From: Duganella sp. CF517
GTDB lineage: Bacteria; Pseudomonadota; Gammaproteobacteria; Burkholderiales; Burkholderiaceae_D
Direction of reading: 5' to 3'
Assembly: GCF_900110275.1 (NCBI RefSeq)
Contig: NZ_FODC01000001.1
Span: 434,001 to 498,000, forward strand
Length of the DNA stretch: 64,000 bases
Each line of letters starts with the position of its first letter. Position 1 is the first letter of the stretch. Under the pieces are notes generated by a model, which worked only from the letters and a program-made list of their open reading frames with translations, searched no databases and was not told the DNA's origin. Of the stretch, positions 25,853 through 33,203 are shown in pieces. Both the position numbers and the translations under genes were made by a program.

Positions 25853-26578
25853 ATGGACGCGTTGCTTTACACAGCGGTGAGCGGGGCCGAACGGGCCCTG
25901 CGCGGACAACAGGTGCGGGCCAACAACCTGGCCAACATCGACACGGGCGGCTTCCGCGCCAATATGGAATTGGCGACGGCGCAAACCGTCCAGGGCTACG
26001 GCTACGACGACCGCCACATGTCGCAGCTGCAGGCGAACTCGGTGTCGACCCGCCAGGGCACGCTCAAGGCCACCGGCCGCGAGCTCGACGTGGCCGTCTC
26101 CGGCGCCGGCTTCCTGGCCGTCGACGGCCCGACCGGCGAGGCCTACACCCGCGCCGGCAACATGGCGCTCGACGAGAACGGCACCTTGCGCATCAACGGC
26201 AACGTGGTGCTGGGCGAAGGCGGTCCGATCACGCTGCCCGAATACAGCAAGATCGACATCGGCGCCGACGGCACCATCTCGATCCAGAATCCGGGCACGA
26301 CGACCATGCAAACGGTCGACAAGCTGCGCCTGGTCAAGGCCGAGGGGTCCGAGCTGACCAAGAACGAAGCGGGCCTGCTGATCACCCGCGACGGCGTGCC
26401 GCTGGCCACCGACGCGACCGTGGTGATCCGCGCCGGCCACCTCGAGGGCAGCAATGTCTCGGCGGTGGAGGAAATGGTCGCCACGATGAGCCTGAACCGC
26501 ACGTTCGAGATCCAAATGAAATTATTCAAGGCCAGCGATTCGATGGCCGAGTCCGGTAACCGCCTGATCAGCGGCTAA
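25853..26578 (+). CDS. flgF: Flagellar proximal rod protein FlgF (LfgF)
   Basis: A 241-residue rod protein. It opens MDALLYTAVSGAERALRGQQ, where FlgF-specific residues precede VRANNLANIDTGGFRANM. The central VAVSGAGFLAVDGPTGEAY and C-terminal EEMVATMSLNRTFEIQMK segments fit the family. It is 14 bp after flgE and 32 bp before flgG. Confidence 0.95.
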   Translation: MDALLYTAVSGAERALRGQQVRANNLANIDTGGFRANMELATAQTVQGYGYDDRHMSQLQANSVSTRQGTLKATGRELDVAVSGAGFLAVDGPTGEAYTRAGNMALDENGTLRINGNVVLGEGGPITLPEYSKIDIGADGTISIQNPGTTTMQTVDKLRLVKAEGSELTKNEAGLLITRDGVPLATDATVVIRAGHLEGSNVSAVEEMVATMSLNRTFEIQMKLFKASDSMAESGNRLISG

Positions 26579-26610
26579 GCTGATCCCAGTACCCTTTACA
26601 GGAGCAATTC

Positions 26611-27402
26611 ATGAATCCAGCAATGTGGATCAGCAAGACCGGCGTGCAAGCGCAAGACCAGAAGCTGCAAGCCATCGCCAACAACCTCGCCAACGCCAAC
26701 ACCGTCGGCTTCAAGCGCGACCGCGTGGTGTTCGAGGACTTGTTCTACTCGATCGAACAGCAGCCGGGCGCGCAAGTGGCCGACAACAACACGCTGGCGC
26801 CGTCGGGCGTGCAGCTCGGTAACGGCGTGCACATGGTCGGCACGCAAAAAGTGTTCACCAACGGCAGCCTGCAAACGACCGGCCGCGACCTCGACGTCGC
26901 CGTCATGGGCAACGGCTTCATGGCCGTGCGCCAGCCCAACGGCGAAACCGCCTACACCCGCGCCGGCCAGTTGCAGGTCGACGCCAACGGCATCCTGGTC
27001 AACGCCCACGGCCTGCCGCTGATCCCGCAGATCACCGTGCCGCCCACCGCCACCGCGCTGACCATCGGCGAGGACGGCACCGTCTCGGCCACCATCGCCG
27101 GCACCGCCACCCCGAGCCAGCTGGGCCAGTTGACCCTGACCAGCTTCATCAACCCGACCGGCCTGATGGCGCTGGGCGAGAACCTGTTCGCCGAAACCGC
27201 CTCGAGCGGCACCCCGACCGAAGGCGCGCCGGGCACCGCCCAGTGGGGCAAGCTCAAGCAAGGCACGCTGGAAGGCTCGAACGTGCAAGTGGTCGAGGAA
27301 ATGGTCGACATGATCGCCGCCCAGCGCACCTACGAAATGAACACCAAGGTGCTGTCGGCCGCCGACAACATGCTGCAATACCTGGCGCAGGCGGCCCGCT
27401 GA
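26611..27402 (+). CDS. flgG: Flagellar distal rod protein FlgG (LfgG)
   Basis: A 263-residue distal rod subunit. The N-terminal MWISKTGVQAQDQKLQAIANNLANANTVGF and the following KRDRVVFEDLFY are the FlgG hallmark. The central LDVAVMGNGFMAVRQPNGE and the C-terminal VVEEMVDMIAAQRTYEMN complete it. The length is canonical. Its stop overlaps the flgH start (TGATG). Confidence 0.97.
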   Translation: MNPAMWISKTGVQAQDQKLQAIANNLANANTVGFKRDRVVFEDLFYSIEQQPGAQVADNNTLAPSGVQLGNGVHMVGTQKVFTNGSLQTTGRDLDVAVMGNGFMAVRQPNGETAYTRAGQLQVDANGILVNAHGLPLIPQITVPPTATALTIGEDGTVSATIAGTATPSQLGQLTLTSFINPTGLMALGENLFAETASSGTPTEGAPGTAQWGKLKQGTLEGSNVQVVEEMVDMIAAQRTYEMNTKVLSAADNMLQYLAQAAR

Positions 27403-28076
27403 TGAACGCCGCATTGCACACCCTGGCACTGGTGGTCGCGGCCTCGCTGCTGGCCGGGTGTGCCGCGATCCAACCGCCGCCGGTGCGCCCCGGCCCGTCG
27501 GACGAGGCGCCGACGGTCTCGCGCGTGATGGGTCCGAAGGGCAGCTCGGGCGGCGTCTACAGCCCCGACGTCGGCCTGTCGCTGACCTCCGACAGCCGCG
27601 CCTTCCGCGTCGGCGACGTCGTCACCGTCAGCCTGCAGGAAACCACGCAGGCCAGCAAGAAGGCCGGCACCAGCTATTCCAAGGATTCGGACAACAACAT
27701 CAACGCCCCCAGCCTGCTGGGCAAGGTGTTCCCCAAGGCGTCGATCGGCCTGGGCTCGTCGAGCAACTTCGCCGGCGACGCCACCAGCACCCAGCAAAAC
27801 GCGTTGACCGGCGCCATCACCGTGATCGTGCAGGAAGTGCTGCCGAACGGCCTGCTGCGCGTGGCCGGCGAAAAAACGCTGACCCTGAACCAGGGCGAGG
27901 AATTCGTGCGCCTGCGCGGCTTCCTGCGCGCGGCCGACATCGACGCCAACAACCAGGTGTCGTCGCTGCGCATCGCCAACGCCCGCATCGCCTATTCGGC
28001 GCAGGGCACGCTGGCCGAGACGCAATCGGCCGGCTGGCTGTCGCGCTTCTTCACCGGCCCGTACATGCCCTTCTAA
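27402..28076 (+). CDS. flgH: Flagellar L-ring lipoprotein FlgH (LfgH)
   Basis: A 224-residue outer-membrane lipoprotein forming the L ring. The start at 27402 overlaps the flgG stop. The signal sequence ends in the lipobox LLAGC (Cys about residue 20). Family features are SLTSDSRAFRVGDVVTVSL, LTGAITVIVQEVLPNGLLRV and GEKTLTLNQGEEFVRLRGF. The C-terminus ends LSRFFTGPYMPF, close to the usual FlgH end. Confidence 0.97.
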   Translation: MNAALHTLALVVAASLLAGCAAIQPPPVRPGPSDEAPTVSRVMGPKGSSGGVYSPDVGLSLTSDSRAFRVGDVVTVSLQETTQASKKAGTSYSKDSDNNINAPSLLGKVFPKASIGLGSSSNFAGDATSTQQNALTGAITVIVQEVLPNGLLRVAGEKTLTLNQGEEFVRLRGFLRAADIDANNQVSSLRIANARIAYSAQGTLAETQSAGWLSRFFTGPYMPF

Positions 28077-28097
28077 GGCGGCCGTTTTAATTACTGG

Positions 28098-29228
28098 ATG
28101 AACATCATGAACTTCCGCACGCTGCACCGCCTTCTCGCCCTGCCTTTGGCGCTGTGCCTGACGCTGACCGCGACGGTGCCGGCCCACGCCGCGCAAGTGC
28201 TGCGCAACCTGGTCGCCGTCGAGGGCATGCGCGACAATCCGCTGGTCGGCTACGGCCTGGTGGTGGGCCTGAACGGCAGCGGCGACTCGACCCAGGTCAA
28301 GTTCGCCAGCCAGTCGGTCATCAACATGCTCAAGCAGTTCGGCGTCAAGGTGCCCGACGGCACCGACGCCAAGTCGAAAAACGTCGCCACCGTGATGGTG
28401 TCGGCGGTGTTCCCGCCCGGCTACCGCAAGGGCCAGAACATCGACGTCGTGGTGTCGTCGATGGGCGACGCCAAAAGCCTGCGCGGCGGCGCCCTGCTGC
28501 TGACCCCGCTGCGCGCGGCCGACAACGAAGTCTACGCGCTGGCCCAGGGCAACGTGGTGGTCGGCGGCTTCAGCGCCCAGGGCAAGAGCGGCTCGTCGGT
28601 CACGGTCAACACCCCGACCTCCGGCCGCATCCCGAGCGGCGCGGCGATCGAGCGCGAGATCGCCACCGACTTCGCCACCAAGCCGAGCGTGCGCCTGTCG
28701 CTGCGCCACCCGCACTTCCAGACCGCCATTAACATTGTCGATTCGATCAACAAGCGCTTCGGCGACATCGCCACCGCCAGCGACGCCACCAGCGTCGACG
28801 TCGTCGCCCCGGCCAACCCGACCCAGCGCATCGCCTTCATGGCCAGGCTCGAGGCGCTGTCGATCGACGTCGGCGACGATTCGCCCAAGGTGGTGTTCAA
28901 TTCGCGCACCGGCACCGTGGTCATCGCCGAGGGCCTGCGCGTGCGCGCCGCCGCCGTCACCCACGGCTCGCTCAAGGTGGTGATCTCCGAGAGCACCAAG
29001 GTCAGCCAGCCGAACGCCCTGGCCGCCGGCAACACCGTGGCCACGCCGCAATCGCAGGTCAGCGTCGACCAGGGTTCGGGCCAGATGTTCAACTGGCCGG
29101 CCGGCGCCAAGCTGCAAGGCATCATCGACGTCATCAACAGCCTCGGCGCCTCGCCCGACGACATCATGGCGATCCTGCAGGCGCTCGACCACGCCGGCGC
29201 CATCGAAGGCGAACTGGTCGTTATTTAA
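28098..29228 (+). CDS. flgI: Flagellar P-ring protein FlgI (LfgI)
   Basis: A 376-residue periplasmic protein forming the P ring around the rod. It has a cleavable signal peptide (about residues 1-32, ending PAHA). The mature start is [21 protein letters not shown], followed by [20 protein letters not shown], the FlgI signature. The C-terminus ([19 protein letters not shown]) is conserved. The ATG at 28107 is an alternative start. Confidence 0.97.
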   Translation: MNIMNFRTLHRLLALPLALCLTLTATVPAHAAQVLRNLVAVEGMRDNPLVGYGLVVGLNGSGDSTQVKFASQSVINMLKQFGVKVPDGTDAKSKNVATVMVSAVFPPGYRKGQNIDVVVSSMGDAKSLRGGALLLTPLRAADNEVYALAQGNVVVGGFSAQGKSGSSVTVNTPTSGRIPSGAAIEREIATDFATKPSVRLSLRHPHFQTAINIVDSINKRFGDIATASDATSVDVVAPANPTQRIAFMARLEALSIDVGDDSPKVVFNSRTGTVVIAEGLRVRAAAVTHGSLKVVISESTKVSQPNALAAGNTVATPQSQVSVDQGSGQMFNWPAGAKLQGIIDVINSLGASPDDIMAILQALDHAGAIEGELVVI

Positions 29229-29248
29229 CCGTCATTGAAAGCGCGACC

Positions 29249-29686
29249 ATGAGCATCCAAGCCCCCTTCGATCCGAGCAAGCTGCGGCTCGGCGTCGCCG
29301 ACAAGCTCAGCGACGTGCACGTGGCGCCGGTGGCGGCCCAGCCGGGCGACACGGTCGATCCGTCCTACCGCGCCAAGGTGACCGAGGCGGCCGTCAAGTT
29401 CGAGAGTTTCTTCATCAGCCACATGCTGCACCAGATGCGCTCGGGCACGCGCGAGCTGTCGGCCGAGGACAGCGTCTTCAAGAACAAGGTCAACCAGGAC
29501 ATGCTGGACATGGCCGACAACCTGGTGGCCGACCAGATGGCCGGCCGCCGCGCCTTCGGCGTGGCCGACGTCATCCTGCGCCAGCTGCTGCCGGCGGCGG
29601 CCCCGGTGGCTGCCGCCCCGGCGCCGAAAACGGCGGCCGCCACGGCGCTCCCGGCGGCGCCGGACAGCGCCGCGCCGACGGCCTGA
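29249..29686 (+). CDS. flgJ: Rod-cap protein FlgJ without glucosaminidase domain (LfgJ)
   Basis: A 145-residue protein corresponding to the N-terminal rod-binding half of FlgJ. The segment AAVKFESFFISHMLHQMRSGT and the following KNKVNQDMLDMADNLVADQM are the Rod-binding signature. It stops after an Ala/Pro-rich tail; the muramidase half of enteric FlgJ (about 313 residues in total) is absent. A separate FlgJ-type glucosaminidase is encoded at 21264, so the two activities are split. It lies 20 bp after flgI. Confidence 0.93.
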   Translation: MSIQAPFDPSKLRLGVADKLSDVHVAPVAAQPGDTVDPSYRAKVTEAAVKFESFFISHMLHQMRSGTRELSAEDSVFKNKVNQDMLDMADNLVADQMAGRRAFGVADVILRQLLPAAAPVAAAPAPKTAAATALPAAPDSAAPTA

Positions 29687-29687
29687 C

Positions 29688-29704
29688 CCGGGAAAAATTC
29701 CCGG
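29688..29704. terminator. Small hairpin after flgJ
   Basis: A 7-bp perfect stem (29688-29694 with 29698-29704) with an AAA loop immediately follows the flgJ stop, and is followed by an A/T-rich stretch without a clear T run. It could be an attenuator or weak terminator separating flgB-J from flgK-L. The 152-bp gap up to flgK holds nothing else I can name. Confidence 0.4.
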
Positions 29705-29838
29705 ATGGAAATTTTATGCGTGCTTCGCTTAATCCTGGCCGGTTAGCTGTCGCCTTGTACTGATAACGGAGCGCTCGTGCCAGCGTTAGCGCCGTCAGCG
29801 ACCGCTCCTTCGGCCTTCACCAGGAAAGACCCCGCACC

Positions 29839-31212
29839 ATGAGCATCTCTTACAACGCACTGTCCGGCGCCGTGGCCGCCCAAGCCGCCATCAACACTGT
29901 CAGCCAGAACATCGCCAACCTGCAGACCAAGGGCTACACCCGCCAGGGCGTGCTGTTGCAGTCGATCGCCACCGATCCCGGCGTCAACAGCCCCGGCAAC
30001 GGCGTGCAGGTCGGCGCGCTGCTGCGTTTCAGCGATTCCTACAAGTCGCAGCAGATGTGGCGCGCCAACTCCGACCTCGGCCAGCGTTCGCAAGTCCAGC
30101 CCTACCTGACGCAGCTGGAAAAAGTGATGGCCGATAAGACCTCCAGCATCAGCTACGGGGTCGACAACTTCTTCAAGGCGCTCAACGCCGCCGCCGTCGA
30201 TCCGACCTCGACGCCGCTGCGCCAGCAGGTCATCACGATGGCCGACTCGATGTCTCAGCAAATCAACAGCATCTACAACCTGACCGCCACCCAGGGCGTG
30301 TCGGTCAACCAGCAGCGCAGCACGATGCTGCCGTCGATCAACGAATCGCTGGCCGGCATCGCCGCGCTCAACAAGCAGATCATCCAGGTCGGCTCCGCCG
30401 GCACCAGCACCTCGGGCCTGATCGACCAGCGCGAGCAACTGATCGACGGCCTGTCGGCGCAGGTGTCGGTGGAAGTGCTCAACAATCCGGACGGCAGCGT
30501 CAGCGTCTCGCTCAAGACCGGCCAGCCGCTGGTCATCACCGACATGGCGGCCGCGCTCAGCTTCGACACGCTGTCCGGCACGCAAATCCTGAACCTGAAG
30601 TTCGCCGAGACCACGTTCAAACTCGACGACGCCAAGGTCGGCGGCCAGTTGGGCGGCCTCGGCGATTTCCTGCAAAACACCCTGGCGCCGTTGCAGACGT
30701 CGATCAAGGAGATCGCCAAGCAGATGTCGGCGATGGTCAACACCCAGCTCAACGCGGGCCTGACCGCCCCCGGCGTCAACGGCAAGGACTTGTTCGTCTA
30801 CAACCCGGCCAGCGCCACCGGCCTGCTGGGCATCGATCCGACGTTCACGGCGGCGGACCTGGCGTTCTCCAGCGACGGCACCCCCGGCAACAGCGACAAC
30901 CTGCAATTGCTGGTCGATATCAAGGGCAAGCCGATCCTGAACCTGCCCGGCCTGGGCGATGTGCTGCTCAACGACGCCGATACCCAGGTGGTGGGCAAGC
31001 TGGCCGTCGCCAGCCAGCAAAACCAGGCGCTGCTCAAGACCGCCACCACCATCCGCCAGCAGTCCGAGGATGACTGGAAGTCCACCAGCGCGGTCAACCG
31101 CGACGAGGAAGCGATCAACCTGATCGAGTTCCAGAACATGTACCAGGCCAATATGAAGGTCATTTCCGTGGCGAACAACCTGTTCGACGCCACCTTGCAA
31201 ATGTTTAATTAA
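29839..31212 (+). CDS. flgK: Hook-filament junction protein FlgK (HAP1)
   Basis: A 457-residue secreted junction protein, somewhat short for FlgK (about 550 in enterics). The N-terminal D0 motif is SYNALSGAVAAQAAINTVSQNIANLQTKGYTRQ. The central part contains LIDQREQLIDGLSAQVSVEV. The C-terminal helix EEAINLIEFQNMYQANMKVISVANNLFDATLQM is typical. It is 10 bp before flgL. Confidence 0.95.
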   Translation: MSISYNALSGAVAAQAAINTVSQNIANLQTKGYTRQGVLLQSIATDPGVNSPGNGVQVGALLRFSDSYKSQQMWRANSDLGQRSQVQPYLTQLEKVMADKTSSISYGVDNFFKALNAAAVDPTSTPLRQQVITMADSMSQQINSIYNLTATQGVSVNQQRSTMLPSINESLAGIAALNKQIIQVGSAGTSTSGLIDQREQLIDGLSAQVSVEVLNNPDGSVSVSLKTGQPLVITDMAAALSFDTLSGTQILNLKFAETTFKLDDAKVGGQLGGLGDFLQNTLAPLQTSIKEIAKQMSAMVNTQLNAGLTAPGVNGKDLFVYNPASATGLLGIDPTFTAADLAFSSDGTPGNSDNLQLLVDIKGKPILNLPGLGDVLLNDADTQVVGKLAVASQQNQALLKTATTIRQQSEDDWKSTSAVNRDEEAINLIEFQNMYQANMKVISVANNLFDATLQMFN

Positions 31213-31221
31213 GGAAACGTC

Positions 31222-32133
31222 ATGCGTATCGCCTCCAGTCAATTCCAGGCCACCATGAACCGTGGCCTGCAGGACAACCAAAGCTGGGTTTCCAAGCTCA
31301 CCGAGCAATTGGCCTCGGGCGACCGCATCATGCTGCCGTCGGACGATCCGATCGGCGCGGTGCGCATCTCGCGCCTGACGCGCGAGGAAGCGATCGTCGA
31401 CCAGTATCGCCAGAACATCGCCGCCACCCGGATCCGCCTGACCAGCAACGAAGAATACCTGAGCAGCATGACGCGCGACATCACCTCGCTCAACGACCTG
31501 CTGGTGCAGGCGTCCGACGGCAGCAACTCGCCGGCCGACCTGAAGGCGACGGTCACCTCGCTGACCTCGCTGCGCGACAGCCTGCTGTACACGGCCAACC
31601 AGAAGGATCAGGAAGGCCGCTACATCTTTTCCGGCACCGAAACGAACACCCAGCCGATCCAGGTCACCTCCGCCCCCGGCGCGCCCGTCACCTATGGCTA
31701 CATGGGCAACCTGGGGCAGCAAAAGACCGTCATCGGCAACGGCATCACGCAAACCGTCAACGTCGACGTCGACGGCCTGCAGAACCTGCTGACCAAGCTG
31801 AGCACCACGATCGAGGCCCTGTCCGATCCGGCGCTGGTGGTCGGCAGCGCCACGGTGCGCGCCGCGCTGACGGACAATATGGACACCGCCACCGCCACGC
31901 TCGACCTGGTGGCCGGCAAGATCGCCCAGCTGGGCGGCGCCCAGAACGTGATGCGCACGCTCGACGGCAACCACGCCAACGTCAGCCTGTCGAACAAGAC
32001 CGCCATCCTGGAGCTGGGACAACTCGACTACGCCGGCGCCCTGACCGAGCTGGCCGGGTATAATTTGTCGCTGGAAGCGTCGTACAAGGCGTATTCCAAG
32101 GTGAGCAACCTGTCGTTGTTCAACGTCCTGTAA
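31222..32133 (+). CDS. flgL: Hook-filament junction protein FlgL (HAP3)
   Basis: A 303-residue protein with flagellin-like ends. The N-terminus is MRIASSQFQATMNRGLQDNQ followed by QLASGDRIMLPSDDPIGAVR, as in FlgL. It has a FSGTETNTQPI segment and a C-terminal D0 helix (AYSKVSNLSLFNVL). FlgL connects FlgK to flagellin. A good ribosome-binding site (AAGGAA) precedes the ATG. Confidence 0.95.
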   Translation: MRIASSQFQATMNRGLQDNQSWVSKLTEQLASGDRIMLPSDDPIGAVRISRLTREEAIVDQYRQNIAATRIRLTSNEEYLSSMTRDITSLNDLLVQASDGSNSPADLKATVTSLTSLRDSLLYTANQKDQEGRYIFSGTETNTQPIQVTSAPGAPVTYGYMGNLGQQKTVIGNGITQTVNVDVDGLQNLLTKLSTTIEALSDPALVVGSATVRAALTDNMDTATATLDLVAGKIAQLGGAQNVMRTLDGNHANVSLSNKTAILELGQLDYAGALTELAGYNLSLEASYKAYSKVSNLSLFNVL

Positions 32134-32161
32134 CCGCGTCCCCCTCACTCACCACTAGCGT

Positions 32162-33199
32162 ATGCAAATCTCGCCCCAACCCACCCCCACCGTCATTGTT
32201 CCCGGCGGCGCCGGCAATGCCAGCGCGGTGGACGGCACCGCGCTCGGGCTGAACGGCGAGAACGCGGCCACGGCCACCCCGGTCAACCCGACGCCGACGT
32301 CGGCGGCGCCGCTGCGCCGCGGCCTGACCAATATGGACCAGCCGTTGCAGGGCGAGATCTCCGGCGCCCAGCAGGCGCTCGACTTCCTCGAACAGAGCGC
32401 GGCCCAGCTGCGCAGCCTGAAGGCCGACCTGAGCGCCCGCCTGGCCAGCCGCCAGCGCGCCGACGGCACCCTGGAGGCGCACGTGCGCCAGTTCAGCAAC
32501 AGCTGGCGCAACCGCTCGCAGGCGTCCGGCGGCACGCTGGACTCGCAGCTCAATTTCAGCAACCAGGCCACCACCACGCGCTTCAACGTGCGCGGCATGA
32601 ACCTGGCCAACCTGCGCCCGGGCGGGCGCGAAGTGCTGGCCATCTCGCTGGGCGGACAAAACCTCAGTTCGGTGGTGCTCGAGCCGGGCCTGACCGACCA
32701 GCAGATCGCCCAGCGCTTCGACACGGCGCTGGCGCCGAGCGGCGTGCGCGCCACCTTGGGCGAGGACGGCCAGCTGGAATTCACCGTCGCCGAATCGCAA
32801 TGGGGCAATCTGCGCGACACCATCGCCGTGCAGGGCGGCGGCCAGCGCTTCCCCACCGGCCAGCTGAACCGCGTCAAGGCCGAGGCGCAGGCGCCGGTGG
32901 TCGACCCGGACAACTGGCAGACCGGCGACGTCGAAGCGATCCGCACCACCTTGCAACAAGTGTTGCAGGCGCTGGCGCAGGTGGAACGCTCGATCGTCTC
33001 GGTGCAGACGGCGCTCAACCAGGCCGCCGCGCGGGTCAGGAACACCGTGCCGTCCGGCACCACCGACGGCATGGCGCAGGTCGCGCAGAATTTCGTCAAG
33101 GACGCCAAGCAGCCCGGCTACCAGTCGCTGCTGTCGATCACGTCGGCGCTGGCCGGCATCAGCCGCGAGCGCGTGGTGTCGCTGCTGAGCCTGCGCTAA
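32162..33199 (+). CDS. Possible hook-associated protein, LafW-like
   Basis: A 345-residue protein 28 bp after flgL, the last gene of the flagellar block. I do not recognise it by motif. It has a Pro/Ala/Thr-rich start without a signal peptide; a helical stretch at about residues 60-100 (QQALDFLEQSAAQLRSLKADL); a beta-rich centre (about 115-250, GREVLAISLGGQNLSSVVLEPG); and a helical C-terminus (about 255-345). Helix-beta-helix architecture without a signal peptide suits a protein exported by the flagellar system. In enterobacterial Flag-2 loci lafW, a putative hook-associated gene, directly follows lfgL, so I infer that identity. Convergent with the next gene, 4 bp between stops. Confidence 0.5.
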   Translation: MQISPQPTPTVIVPGGAGNASAVDGTALGLNGENAATATPVNPTPTSAAPLRRGLTNMDQPLQGEISGAQQALDFLEQSAAQLRSLKADLSARLASRQRADGTLEAHVRQFSNSWRNRSQASGGTLDSQLNFSNQATTTRFNVRGMNLANLRPGGREVLAISLGGQNLSSVVLEPGLTDQQIAQRFDTALAPSGVRATLGEDGQLEFTVAESQWGNLRDTIAVQGGGQRFPTGQLNRVKAEAQAPVVDPDNWQTGDVEAIRTTLQQVLQALAQVERSIVSVQTALNQAAARVRNTVPSGTTDGMAQVAQNFVKDAKQPGYQSLLSITSALAGISRERVVSLLSLR

Positions 33200-33203
33200 A
33201 CGG

